This document shows, one piece after another, positions 8,644 through 16,852 of a stretch of 64,000 bases of DNA; the first letter of the stretch is position 1; each line of letters begins with the position of its first letter. The position numbers and the translations under genes are program-made. The stretch lies in the NCBI RefSeq assembly GCF_013463155.1, contig NZ_CP040781.1, positions 310,001 to 374,000 on the forward strand, read 5' to 3'. The notes beneath the pieces are model-generated. The model worked only from the letters and a program-made list of their open reading frames with translations. It did no database searches and was not told the origin of the DNA. Source of the stretch: Staphylococcus sp. 17KM0847. Its GTDB lineage: Bacteria; Bacillota; Bacilli; Staphylococcales; Staphylococcaceae.

Positions 8644-11223
8644 TTGAAAAAAGATTTTCTGCAGTTTAAATGGTTAAAAGTAGTTATGATGGCTCTTTGT
8701 GTTGGTGCAATTGTATATTCACCTGTCCTTTATCGATACGTTGCACATGGCATTGTTTATAGTGGAAACGTTGATGGATTCAAACAAATGATGCCATTCC
8801 AATTATTTTTATATGAACGGATGACAGCTCTGTCGTCATTTTATGATAGTTCTTTTGGTTTAGGTGGAGATTATTTCACAGATCTATCTTATTATTATAC
8901 GACTTCTCCACTTATGTATATGACTTTTTTGGGTATCAAATTTTTTCAAGTGTTGGGCGTAGCAGACCCATCAACAATTGAATTTTGGCCGCCTATTCAA
9001 ATTGTGACTGCATATTTTAAATGTGTGCTTATGTTTATAGTCACATATGGTATGTTTAAAATGTTTCGAATTGTGAATCCATATCGTTTTGTTGGTGCAA
9101 TGCTGTATAGCACATCAACGGTTGTGTATTATTATAATCTTGCGTGGTCTTTTTATGGGGATGTATTGATTTATTTGCCACTCTCTATTTGGGGAATGGA
9201 GCGTTTCTTCAAAACGCGTAAGATTGGTCTGTTTATCGTTGCAATTGCTCTAACATTATTTTCTAATTTTTATCTCAGTTACTATGAAGCTATTGCATTA
9301 ATAATTTATTTGATTTATCGCATGATTGACACACACCCGGAAGATATGGTTTCACGTTGGAAAAAGCTATGGCTGTTATGCCCAGCTGTTTTGATAAGTT
9401 TATGTATTGCTTCGTTTGGTTTTTTAACAGGTGTGCAGTCATTTTTTAATAATGATCGCCAACTTAGTCATTATCACGTACCAAAATTGATTAACTTTAA
9501 TCCAAATTATCATATTTTTTCTAGCGGCTTTTTTATTACGATTACATTTATTGCTTTAGTTGCAACTTTTTCGTTTAAATTATATCGTCACTATTACTAT
9601 CGTTTATTCGCTATTTTTACATGGATTTTATTGTTAGGTAGTTTGACACCATATATCGATACAATATTTAATGGCTTTTCTTTTCCGGTCAGACGGTGGT
9701 CATATTTGTTAGCTTTATCAACAAGTGTTTTGGTGTCCTTATGGTTGAAACATATTACAGAATTAACCATGCGTGATTACTTAATATCGCTCATGCCACT
9801 TATTCCATTAGCAATTGCGACAATAATGTTATCTATGGGACACATGTGGTGGATGATCGCAAGTATGTTGATTTTATGTATTATTGTATATTATTTATAT
9901 CGCCAAAGAAATATATCAAAAAAGGGAATCTATGTGATTGTAGGGTTGTTTATAATCCAACAATTTGTGATGCTACTAAATTATCGTACGAACTATGTAA
10001 CGCAATATGAATCGGATATGGATATGTTCTATAGTCCAAAGTATTATAGCCAGGTGCTTCAAGAGAAAATTAATGAAATAACTCAAAGACAATCGCCCTT
10101 GGAACGCATTGATTTTATGGGACACTATTCACTTAATTCGAGTATGATCTACCATTATAATGGTGTTGCACTTTATTCTAGCATTTTTGACGGTGCGATT
10201 TTAGATTATTATGATAAACAAATGCAAATAAATATGGAGTATGAAAGTAATAGTACGTATCGTATGTTAGGAAATCGTGCCAATATGTATGCATTATGGG
10301 GAGTAACGGATCGTATTAAAAAAAGGACAGATACAACAATTCCTTATGGTATGACAGTTGAAGATACCATTAAAGATAAAGATACTATATGGTCACACAG
10401 TCATAATTACATAGATTATCCTGCTGCACATTTGACGTCCAAAGTTTATAATGCAAAAGATTTAAAATCTCCATTAGATCGTGAACATGCCTTTTTACAA
10501 GGTGTTGTGCTAGATGGTGTCACAGGAAATACATCTTTTGAAGCTAACCATAACCTTATAAAGTCTGCTAAAATTACCCCTCGTGATGCAAAACAAAAAG
10601 GGCATCAATTAACAGTGTCAAAAAACATGGGTGGTTTAGACATTTTAATGCCTAAGAATTTGTTAAGCCAATATAAAGATTACTATGTAGAAATGGATAT
10701 AGAGTTATTGTATCCTGATAGTCAACATTATGTGAAGCTAGATAGTTTTCATCAAATGCGTAGAGAGCCTAGCTATAGATATAAACGCTTTGTGACTCCT
10801 ATTACAATTCGTGTTGCTGCTAAAGATGTAATGCAATTGAAACTAAAAAAAGGTACATATCGTGTAAAGATTAAAGGTATCTATGGTGAAGACTATTCCA
10901 CATTAGAAAAAGCGAAAGATGACCTAGTTCCAGTGAAAGTTACGAAAACAAAACAAGACGTCCGTGTAGAAATGAATCCGAAGAAAGATACATACCTTGT
11001 TATGCCAATGCCGTATCGCGATGGTTTAAAAGCGGAAGTAGACGGTAAAGCAAGAACTGTGAAAAAAGGGAACGGTTTACAGACAGTTATTCCAGTTAAT
11101 CGAGGTGAGAAAACTGTTGTGATTCATTATGAATTACCGTATTGGCGTTTATATCTTGTGATGACAATTTTAGGTTTCATCAGTGCATTTATTTATCGTA
11201 AGTGGTTACGTTGTAGTATTTAG
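8644..11223 (+). CDS. yfhO: YfhO-family membrane glycosyltransferase
   Basis: About 859 residues with roughly a dozen N-terminal membrane segments (first about residues 9-30), then a soluble extracellular part (about 430-830) and a final helix near LYLVMTILGFISAFIYRKW. This is the YfhO family of C55-phosphate-sugar-dependent GT-C enzymes. In B. subtilis and S. aureus YfhO transfers GlcNAc from undecaprenyl-phosphate to lipoteichoic acid outside the membrane, after CsbB charges the lipid; csbB lies downstream. I chose TTG at 8644 because GAGTGG lies about 7 nt upstream; an in-frame TTG at 8626 has no such site. Confidence 0.82.
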   Translation: MKKDFLQFKWLKVVMMALCVGAIVYSPVLYRYVAHGIVYSGNVDGFKQMMPFQLFLYERMTALSSFYDSSFGLGGDYFTDLSYYYTTSPLMYMTFLGIKFFQVLGVADPSTIEFWPPIQIVTAYFKCVLMFIVTYGMFKMFRIVNPYRFVGAMLYSTSTVVYYYNLAWSFYGDVLIYLPLSIWGMERFFKTRKIGLFIVAIALTLFSNFYLSYYEAIALIIYLIYRMIDTHPEDMVSRWKKLWLLCPAVLISLCIASFGFLTGVQSFFNNDRQLSHYHVPKLINFNPNYHIFSSGFFITITFIALVATFSFKLYRHYYYRLFAIFTWILLLGSLTPYIDTIFNGFSFPVRRWSYLLALSTSVLVSLWLKHITELTMRDYLISLMPLIPLAIATIMLSMGHMWWMIASMLILCIIVYYLYRQRNISKKGIYVIVGLFIIQQFVMLLNYRTNYVTQYESDMDMFYSPKYYSQVLQEKINEITQRQSPLERIDFMGHYSLNSSMIYHYNGVALYSSIFDGAILDYYDKQMQINMEYESNSTYRMLGNRANMYALWGVTDRIKKRTDTTIPYGMTVEDTIKDKDTIWSHSHNYIDYPAAHLTSKVYNAKDLKSPLDREHAFLQGVVLDGVTGNTSFEANHNLIKSAKITPRDAKQKGHQLTVSKNMGGLDILMPKNLLSQYKDYYVEMDIELLYPDSQHYVKLDSFHQMRREPSYRYKRFVTPITIRVAAKDVMQLKLKKGTYRVKIKGIYGEDYSTLEKAKDDLVPVKVTKTKQDVRVEMNPKKDTYLVMPMPYRDGLKAEVDGKARTVKKGNGLQTVIPVNRGEKTVVIHYELPYWRLYLVMTILGFISAFIYRKWLRCSI

Positions 11224-12012
11224 TCTGTTCATTGAATAATGATGATTAGATTCATAAACATAATAATATATCCCTTATTTAATTAAACAGGGTTATAGCC
11301 TAAACGACCTATTATATTGTTACCTATATTTAGACCAGAAGGGATCAATGTTTCTATCACAAAATATCTTGTAAAATAAGGCAAAGTGGGAAATTCAGAA
11401 ACTTTTCGAAATAATTTAATTTAAAAAGGTTTGTTAGTTTGAATAGGTCTGCAGGAAAATGATTAATAGAGAAACGGTGGTAAAGCACATAACATATCAT
11501 GATGTACACTTAGACATAACCAGCTACTTCTATGTTATGAGACTATGATAAAAATAAGAAGAGGTACATTTAATTATTTATCCACCACATTCAAGTGATA
11601 GGGTAGTGTTTTCCATTCAGTCCGAAAATAGACCAAAAGTATGGATGACGAAGTATTTTATATTGCTAAGATGATGGAAGGATGTTTGTTTTCTGATTTG
11701 AAACGATAAAAGTTATAATGGTGTAAGAAAAGAGGAGAAACAATACAATAAAATAGTCATAAAGTGGGTATACATAAATACAACCATTAAATTATAAAAG
11801 TCTAAACGATAATGTTTTTTAGTGTAAAGCGTGTTGTGATTATAGTGCTATATTTTTTGATATTAAAGGTTTTATGCATTCCGAGTCTAAAGTGTCAGGT
11901 AGCATGATCGTCTTGGATTTTAATATTGATAGTAAGAGCGCATGATATAGCCAAATAGACATGGTTTTAATAGTCATAAAGTAAAATATAAGAAAGAAGT
12001 AGGTGTACGAAA
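11224..12012. other. Long non-coding gap between yfhO and csbB
   Basis: 789 bp without a credible gene. It contains an ISL3-like right-end relic (about 11388-11604). The rest is AT-rich with no ORF that has both a ribosome binding site and family resemblance. I saw no convincing promoter or SigB-type site before csbB. The gap may be remodelled insertion-sequence debris. Confidence 0.6.
11388..11604 (+). mobile_element. Degraded ISL3-like right-end relic (copy 2)
   Basis: Segment 11490-11604 aligns by eye with 8451-8565 and 62414-62533, sharing a GTACxCTTAGA-like stretch, CTTCTATG then ATGATAAAAATAA, and TATCCACCACA near the outer end. Just upstream, a broken frame reads RNFSK and FNLKRFVSLN, similar to the conserved end of ISL3 transposases (YGYRNFxNFxxR). 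No left end was found. It is the most degraded of three copies. Confidence 0.55.
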
Positions 12013-13008
12013 GTGAAAGTCAGAGTGATTGTACCTTGCTATAACGAGACAGAAGTGTTGCAACAAACGATTGATAAACTACAAGAAGTGTTAGAAATTG
12101 ATGCGCAACGACAAGGTTACACGTATGATTTACTGTTTATTGATGATGGTAGTAAAGATGCTACAATTGATTTGTTGCAAAATGCTGCAGCACATTCCTC
12201 AAAAGTAAAATTTATTTCATTTAGTCGCAATTTTGGTAAAGAGTCGGCGATGATTGCAGGATTTGAACATAGTGTTGATTGTGATGCTGTTATTATGATT
12301 GATGCCGATTTGCAGCATCCCCCAATGCTGATTCCAGATATGATTCGTGCTTATATGGAAGGGTACGATCAAGTTGTTGCTAAGAGAAACCGTGATGGTG
12401 AAACGGTAACGCGAAAATGGATGACACGTCTATACTATAAGATGGTCAATTATTGCATAGAAGATATTGAGTTGGTGGACGGTATTGGTGACTTTCGCTT
12501 ATTAAGTCAACGCGCTGTGCATGCACTCGTCAATATGAAGGAATACAACCGTTTTTCTAAAGGTTTATTTGCATGGATTGGCTATCATACAAAAATTATA
12601 AGTTATGATAACGTAGAACGCGAACTAGGGGAATCAAAATGGTCTTTTAGAAATTTATTGAACTATGCCATTGATGGATTGATTTCGTTTAATAATAAGC
12701 CGTTACGTACGATGATTTATCTAGGTGTTTCTATTTTCGGTTTGAGTGTCGTTTACTTGATTTATTTACTGATTAACACACTCATGCACGGCATTGCAGT
12801 TCCAGGGTATTTTTCTATGATTGCAGCCATTCTGTTGCTTGGTGGTATTCAATTGATTTCGATTGGTATAGTTGGCGAATATATTGGGCGAATTTATTAT
12901 GAAGTAAAACAGCGACCGAAATATATTGTACAGGCTGCCAACATTGACCCCCCTCATCATGAAGTATTAGTACCCGAACAATCAAAGACTCACTTTCATA
13001 CACAATAA
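12013..13008 (+). CDS. csbB: GtrB/CsbB-type undecaprenyl-phosphate glycosyltransferase
   Basis: A 331-residue GT2-family enzyme: a nucleotide-binding start (VIVPCYNE, FIDDGSKDAT), the DxD-like motif IDADLQHPP near residue 98, and two C-terminal helices (about 235-258 and 268-290) that anchor it in the membrane. GtrB/CsbB proteins move a sugar, GlcNAc in the lipoteichoic acid system, from UDP-sugar to undecaprenyl phosphate on the inner face. A flippase (GtcA) and YfhO then complete transfer; yfhO is the previous gene and no gtcA lies in this window. The start codon is GTG at 12013. Confidence 0.85.
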   Translation: MKVRVIVPCYNETEVLQQTIDKLQEVLEIDAQRQGYTYDLLFIDDGSKDATIDLLQNAAAHSSKVKFISFSRNFGKESAMIAGFEHSVDCDAVIMIDADLQHPPMLIPDMIRAYMEGYDQVVAKRNRDGETVTRKWMTRLYYKMVNYCIEDIELVDGIGDFRLLSQRAVHALVNMKEYNRFSKGLFAWIGYHTKIISYDNVERELGESKWSFRNLLNYAIDGLISFNNKPLRTMIYLGVSIFGLSVVYLIYLLINTLMHGIAVPGYFSMIAAILLLGGIQLISIGIVGEYIGRIYYEVKQRPKYIVQAANIDPPHHEVLVPEQSKTHFHTQ

Positions 13009-13029
13009 AAAGGTATATTTAAACATAGA

Positions 13030-13108
13030 AAGGGGCTGGGATATAATTTCTAGCCAAAAAAGAGAATCGATTAGGTAAAATCATTTTTACTTAATCGATT
13101 CTCTTTAT
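13030..13108. terminator. Staphylococcal intergenic repeat and terminator after csbB
   Basis: The stretch AAAGGGGCTGGGATATAA (from about 13029), a recurrent staphylococcal intergenic motif, precedes a nearly perfect 20-bp hairpin (13061-13080 with 13085-13104, one G-U pair, loop TCAT) that runs into TTTATATTATTT. It should work as a strong terminator. Confidence 0.8.
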
Positions 13109-13143
13109 ATTATTTCAGAAAAATAAAGTCATCACGTATAATA

Positions 13144-13573
13144 ATGAATAACCACAAACAAAACGATACGAATGATGTATATCATGTAGGAGGCATTACT
13201 ACAAATCGGTTTATACTTAAACTGTTAAGTACTTATACCTTAGGTTATGCAAGATATAGTTATGAAGATCTTTATAACAAAAAACACAGACTGGTTATGG
13301 GGCGTACAATTTATTCGATATGTTTGATGAAATATTAGATTGTGGTTACGTAAAAGATGGATATGGAACTTTTAGTTATAAAGAAGTTCAAGTTAGGTAT
13401 AATGTCAAGCGTAATCATTTGAGAATTGATATAGCAGATATCACTATAGAAGGAATTATTGAAGAGGCAAGGGTTCTTTTAAATATGATCCTATTAAAAA
13501 CTACAAACTCTTAGATTCTGTTGCAGCATCGAATTGGATTGAAGATTATTTAGGAAGTATAGAGTTGAAATAA
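13144..13573 (+). pseudogene. Decayed gene of unknown function
   Basis: Three reading-frame pieces follow one another: 13144-13338, a middle piece in which the phase entering Met 13320 reads GYGAYNLFDMFDEILDCGYV, and a last piece reading GSFKYDPIKNYKLLDSVAAS to a TAA at 13573. The pieces join sensibly if a frameshift lies near 13470 and another before 13300, so I read this as one frameshifted gene. I do not recognise the family. It lies directly before the toxin-antitoxin pair, on the opposite strand. Confidence 0.45.
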
Positions 13574-13628
13574 AAAGTACTAGTCACTTTGTGCATCAAG
13601 AGTATTAACAAGGAAAACACTATGACGT

Positions 13629-14024
13629 TTATGAGCAAATATATTGTATCCTCTCCTTAATCCATTTCTCTATATCCGCTTCCTGTAAATCATCAGTAGC
13701 AATTTTAACTATATAGTCAACCGCTTCTTCATTACCAGCTCTAAACTGATAGCCATTTATCTTAAGGAAAACAACTAACGCCATTAGAGCTGTTCTTTTA
13801 TTACCATTATAAAATACATGCTGTTGTATTAAGTTCCTAAATAAGTTAGATGCTTTCAGTTCTATAGTAGGATACAATTCTTCGCCAAACACATATTGTT
13901 TAGGTGCATTAACTAACATATTTAAAGCTATTGGTTCTTTTACCCCTATTTGCTCATTAGGGCTGTATTTATTAATAACATATACATTGAGTGTTATGAT
14001 GTCTTTTTCCTTTAAATATCGCAT
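13629..14024 (-). CDS. doc: Death-on-curing (Doc/Fic-fold) toxin
   Basis: A 131-residue protein with the Doc signature HxFx(D/N)GNKR seen as HVFYNGNKRTA (His69, Asn73, Lys76, Arg77). Doc proteins are Fic-fold enzymes; phage P1 Doc phosphorylates EF-Tu and halts translation. All visible motif residues are intact, so it may be active. It starts at ATG 14024 behind GGAGGG and follows the antitoxin gene by 38 bp. EF-Tu as target is inferred from P1 Doc. Confidence 0.85.
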   Translation of the reverse strand: MRYLKEKDIITLNVYVINKYSPNEQIGVKEPIALNMLVNAPKQYVFGEELYPTIELKASNLFRNLIQQHVFYNGNKRTALMALVVFLKINGYQFRAGNEEAVDYIVKIATDDLQEADIEKWIKERIQYICS

Positions 14025-14062
14025 ATGTTACCCTCCAATAACTTTAATCATTCATGCTGTTG

Positions 14063-14305
14063 CTATCTATTCACTAACTCTTTTAAAGCCTTATCATATT
14101 GATTACTAACTTGCTCTGCCATACTTAAAATATCTAGTTCCTTATTATCTGTTTTAACCGCTTCTAATACCACTTGGCCATTCTCAATATTAAATGCAAT
14201 TTTTTGTCCCTCATGAATATCTAAAGTCTTTAAAACTTCATCTGGTATTGTTAGTACTTTACTATTACCAATTTTTCTAAGTTTTCTTATGTTAATAATT
14301 GGCAT
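14063..14305 (-). CDS. AbrB/MazE/SpoVT-family antitoxin
   Basis: An 80-residue protein with an N-terminal swapped-hairpin AbrB domain (INIRKLRKIGNSKVLTIPDE and GQKIAFNIENGQVVLE) and a helical C-terminus (about 52-80) that would wrap the toxin. The ATG at 14305 is preferred to a GTG at 14314 because GAGGTG lies 6-7 nt upstream of it. It precedes the Doc toxin as usual for type II pairs. The promoter carries a tandem 10-bp repeat that could be the autoregulatory operator. Confidence 0.85.
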   Translation of the reverse strand: MPIINIRKLRKIGNSKVLTIPDEVLKTLDIHEGQKIAFNIENGQVVLEAVKTDNKELDILSMAEQVSNQYDKALKELVNR

Positions 14306-14324
14306 CGTAATCACCTCTTCTGTA

Positions 14325-14373
14325 GTATATCTTTGTATATCTTTATTATATGTATATTGTTGTCTTTTGTAAA
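14325..14373 (-). promoter_or_regulatory. Toxin-antitoxin promoter with tandem 10-bp operator-like repeat
   Basis: On the minus strand TTTACA (14373-14368) and TATAAT (14350-14345) are separated by 17 bp. Immediately downstream, GTATATCTTT occurs twice in direct tandem on the plus strand (14325-14334 and 14335-14344), covering the expected transcription start. The placement fits antitoxin autorepression. Confidence 0.72.
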
Positions 14374-14377
14374 ATCT

Positions 14378-14572
14378 CCTAAAAAATTGCTTTCAGACCC
14401 CAAAGTGAATGACATCTACAAAAAACATAAAATAGATGTTGAATCAGCTTTTGGAAATCTGAAGGCTAATTTGGGTTTCAAAAGATTATCTGTACGTACC
14501 CAATCTAAAGTCGAATGTGAGATTGGAATTGCCCTTATGGTACTAAACATAAGAAAATTAGCAAGGTAAGTG
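14378..14572 (+). pseudogene. C-terminal remnant of an IS1182-family transposase
   Basis: The frame reads DIYKKHKIDVESAFGNLKAN and then GFKRLSVR, EIGIALMVLNIRKLAR and a stop. This is the conserved end of IS1182-type transposases (Y/DVE-x-FGxLK, GFxRxSVR, LMxLNxRK). Only about 60 residues remain and the upstream catalytic domain is gone. The remnant ends near a bidirectional hairpin. It sits just upstream of the antitoxin promoter, suggesting the patch arrived or was trimmed by transposition. Confidence 0.75.
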
Positions 14573-14597
14573 TTAATTTTTAACAGAGTACAAATGA

Positions 14598-14643
14598 AAA
14601 ACACCACAAAATCCAATTTAAAGGATTTTTGTGGTGTTTCTCT
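14598..14643. terminator. Bidirectional terminator
   Basis: AAACACCACAAAATCC (from 14598) pairs with the complementary arm 14623-14639, and T or A tracts flank both sides. It lies between the IS1182 remnant and the convergent small membrane-protein gene. Confidence 0.75.
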
Positions 14644-14682
14644 TATGAAACTGAAACCTTATGTTCCAGCCTCTATGTGTTT

Positions 14683-14934
14683 TTATTTACCGCGTAATTT
14701 ACCTAAGATGAGTGAAACAACAGCGATAAAGATAATAGAACCGATAAGTGCTGGGAAAACATAAACGCCACCAAATGATGGTCCCCAATCACCTAGAAGT
14801 AAACCGCCGACCCATGAACCGAGTAAACCAGCGATTATGTTACCTACGATACCACCTGGGATATCTTTACCTAAAATTGCACCAGCAGCCCAACCAATGA
14901 GTCCGCCTACTATTAACATGACAATAAAGCCCAT
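14683..14934 (-). CDS. GlsB/YeaQ/YmgE-family small membrane protein
   Basis: An 83-residue protein with three hydrophobic segments (about 2-20, 26-46, 55-78) and the glycine-rich pattern GGLIGWAAG...GGIVGNIIAGLLGSWVGG typical of the transglycosylase-associated (GlsB/YeaQ) family. The molecular role is unknown; members are often stress-induced. A clear GGAGG lies upstream of the ATG. A candidate SigB promoter lies 47 bp further up (14981-15005). Confidence 0.85.
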   Translation of the reverse strand: MGFIVMLIVGGLIGWAAGAILGKDIPGGIVGNIIAGLLGSWVGGLLLGDWGPSFGGVYVFPALIGSIIFIAVVSLILGKLRGK

Positions 14935-14980
14935 TATAATAGCCTCCTTTGTATTTAAATATATGTTTACTGATACAGTT

Positions 14981-15005
14981 ATACCACGTTTTAAAATTTT
15001 TAATC
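14981..15005 (-). promoter_or_regulatory. Candidate SigB promoter of the GlsB-like gene
   Basis: The minus strand reads GATTAA, 13 bp, TGGTAT. Each hexamer differs from the SigB consensus (GTTTAA N12-15 GGGTAT) at one position. It overlaps the tail of the upstream gene and gives a leader of about 40 nt. Confidence 0.5.
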
Positions 15006-15008
15006 ATG

Positions 15009-15599
15009 CTATTTTAAAATAAATAATTTTTCAAAATATAAAATCGTAATAAAGGCCCCATAGAGAAGTAGAAATAAATACCAGAATGGCGTTAGAACCA
15101 CCATTAATATTAGTGCTAGTATAATCAATAATGTCCCGATCCATAAAGGGTTTTTAATTTTAAAGCGTTGGAGGCTACGCTGATATCGTACAGATTGAAA
15201 AGTACTTGAAAATAATAGGATAGCACCCAATGCAAAAGCAGCAGGACCAAGATAAGGGACAGACATATAATAGGACTGATCAGATGTTTGGAAGCATACA
15301 ACGAGTGCAATGCTTAACATTATTGTGAGAATAATGATCAGGAATTTTTGTTGTCGTACTTCAAAATGATAAAAATAATGGTCCAAATAATATTGTAAAC
15401 CTGTCCATATACAATACATTAATAAAGTGAAAATAGAAATAAATGAGAGTTTACTAAGTAAAATAAGGTTGATCCAGCCATTTATAGTAAGGGTGAGCAA
15501 CACGCTACTAAAACGTATAGCAGCGTACTGATGTCGATATAAATCAACGGATAGTACAGTGATAACGACTATAATATTTAAGATGACAAAAAGAGCCAT
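15009..15599 (-). CDS. Polytopic membrane protein of unknown function
   Basis: The 196-residue product is almost entirely hydrophobic, with about six predicted membrane helices (near 2-18, 27-45, 50-70, 83-103, 112-132, 155-185) and short charged loops such as RYQRSLQRFKIKNP. No catalytic motif or recognisable family is visible. It reads toward the GlsB-like gene and may share transcription with it. Length and codon use look normal, so I take it as a real gene without known function. Confidence 0.7.
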   Translation of the reverse strand: MALFVILNIIVVITVLSVDLYRHQYAAIRFSSVLLTLTINGWINLILLSKLSFISIFTLLMYCIWTGLQYYLDHYFYHFEVRQQKFLIIILTIMLSIALVVCFQTSDQSYYMSVPYLGPAAFALGAILLFSSTFQSVRYQRSLQRFKIKNPLWIGTLLIILALILMVVLTPFWYLFLLLYGAFITILYFEKLFILK

Positions 15600-15690
15600 T
15601 GTTTTCTCCTAACTATTGATGTTTCATCATTCTATTATAGCAATGAAAGCACAAGATAGCATATAAAAAGTTAGTATACGTAACGCATTG

Positions 15691-15721
15691 TAAAAAGGTG
15701 CCTAATACTAGACACCTTTAA
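15691..15721 (-). terminator. Terminator of the que operon
   Basis: On the minus strand AAAGGTGTCTA pairs with TAGGCACCTTT around a short loop and leads into TTTTT. It overlaps the last codons of queE. Confidence 0.75.
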
Positions 15722-16424
15722 GATTGCTCCACAACAATGTATGTAACTGTGGTAAAACGTGAACACGATTCAGTTTGTGATTGGACATCACTTGATGTAC
15801 GAGCCACTCATAGCGATTGAGAAGACGTTGCGTATGATTTTCAACTTGGTCTTCCAAAAAAGGGTTGCCGACTTGTAAGTAGAATGGAATATGGGGATAA
15901 CGTTGATGGATCGTTTCGGCAAAGTGTATATCCAAATCATCAAATATGACAACTTTTAAACTTAATGATTCTTGAACGCACTGTGCGATGACATCGTCTA
16001 AGACATCTAAATCTTGTGTCATATGAGAACTTGGTGGTTTAGGAGAAAGTGTCAGATTATCAATTTGACGCATCCAAGGTTGAAACTTCGACCCCTGTGT
16101 TTCAAGTGCAAGGGAGATATGTTTTTGTTCGCATAAATTCACAAAGTCTTGTAAACCTCGAATCAATGCTGGATTACCACCAGAGATGGTGACATGATCA
16201 AAGCAATGCTCTCCTAAAGATTGCAGGCGTATCCATATTTCCTCAGCGGTTAACAGTTCAATATCATCGCGCATTGAACCATCCCATGTAAACTTCGAAT
16301 CACACCAGCTACAACGGAAATCGCAACCAGCTGTACGTACAAACATGGTTTTGCGTCCAATAACTTGACCTTCACCTTGAATAGTAGGTCCAAAAATCTC
16401 GAGAACGGGTATTTTAGAAGTCAT
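15708..16424 (-). CDS. queE: 7-carboxy-7-deazaguanine synthase
   Basis: A 238-residue radical-SAM enzyme with the QueE-type cluster motif CDFRCSWC (Cys34, Cys38, Cys41) and GPTIQGEG near the N-terminus. It converts 6-carboxy-tetrahydropterin to 7-carboxy-7-deazaguanine, the third step of queuosine precursor synthesis. Its start overlaps the queD stop by one base (TAATG). It is the last gene of a three-gene operon controlled by a preQ1 riboswitch. Confidence 0.95.
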   Translation of the reverse strand: MTSKIPVLEIFGPTIQGEGQVIGRKTMFVRTAGCDFRCSWCDSKFTWDGSMRDDIELLTAEEIWIRLQSLGEHCFDHVTISGGNPALIRGLQDFVNLCEQKHISLALETQGSKFQPWMRQIDNLTLSPKPPSSHMTQDLDVLDDVIAQCVQESLSLKVVIFDDLDIHFAETIHQRYPHIPFYLQVGNPFLEDQVENHTQRLLNRYEWLVHQVMSNHKLNRVHVLPQLHTLLWSNLKGV

Positions 16425-16852
16425 TAGCGTTGCTCCTTCTTGTGTTTGGGACGATAAACCACATAGCTTGATGGTGTTTCACGTAAAAAGACTTGTAAAC
16501 AACGTGGTGCATGAGGTAAGCCTGTTAAATGCTCGTCAACAATATCGTAAATGGTTTGCGCCACAACTTCCGTAGATGGGACTTTCTCTTCGAAATAGGG
16601 CAGATCATTGAGTAAATAATGATCAAACTGCTCGTGTATGAGTGATTTTAAATGACTAAAGTTAATAAGGAAACCAGTTGCGTCTAGCGTATCCCCCACT
16701 ATTGTTAAATTGACAAAGTAAGTATGACCGTGTGTGCGGGTACACTTTCCAGCTTGTGGATCAGGAATGAAGTGGGCAGCAGAAAAGTTAAAATCTTTAT
16801 TCAGCTCAAAGCAATAATCGTGATCGACACTCGGATAAATTTGTTGCATCAT
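16424..16852 (-). CDS. queD: 6-carboxy-5,6,7,8-tetrahydropterin synthase
   Basis: A 142-residue PTPS/QueD-family protein. Zinc-binding histidines are visible in FSAAHF and THGHTY, and the conserved cysteine in GKCTRTHGH is the catalytic one in QueD. It converts 7,8-dihydroneopterin triphosphate to 6-carboxytetrahydropterin. Its start overlaps the queC stop by four bases and its end overlaps queE by one, so the three genes are tightly coupled. Confidence 0.95.
   Translation of the reverse strand: MMQQIYPSVDHDYCFELNKDFNFSAAHFIPDPQAGKCTRTHGHTYFVNLTIVGDTLDATGFLINFSHLKSLIHEQFDHYLLNDLPYFEEKVPSTEVVAQTIYDIVDEHLTGLPHAPRCLQVFLRETPSSYVVYRPKHKKEQR

Noticed and set aside
11755..11775. GGGTAT near 11767 as a SigB -10 for csbB
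   Set aside because: No GTTT-type -35 element at the required distance, and it lies about 240 bp from the gene.
14333..14569. Full 78-codon ORF as a separate protein
   Set aside because: Only the part from about 14378 resembles IS1182 transposases; the beginning overlaps the antitoxin promoter by chance.
15009..15599. Naming the 196-residue membrane protein as a known transporter
   Set aside because: No motif beyond hydrophobic helices supports any family.
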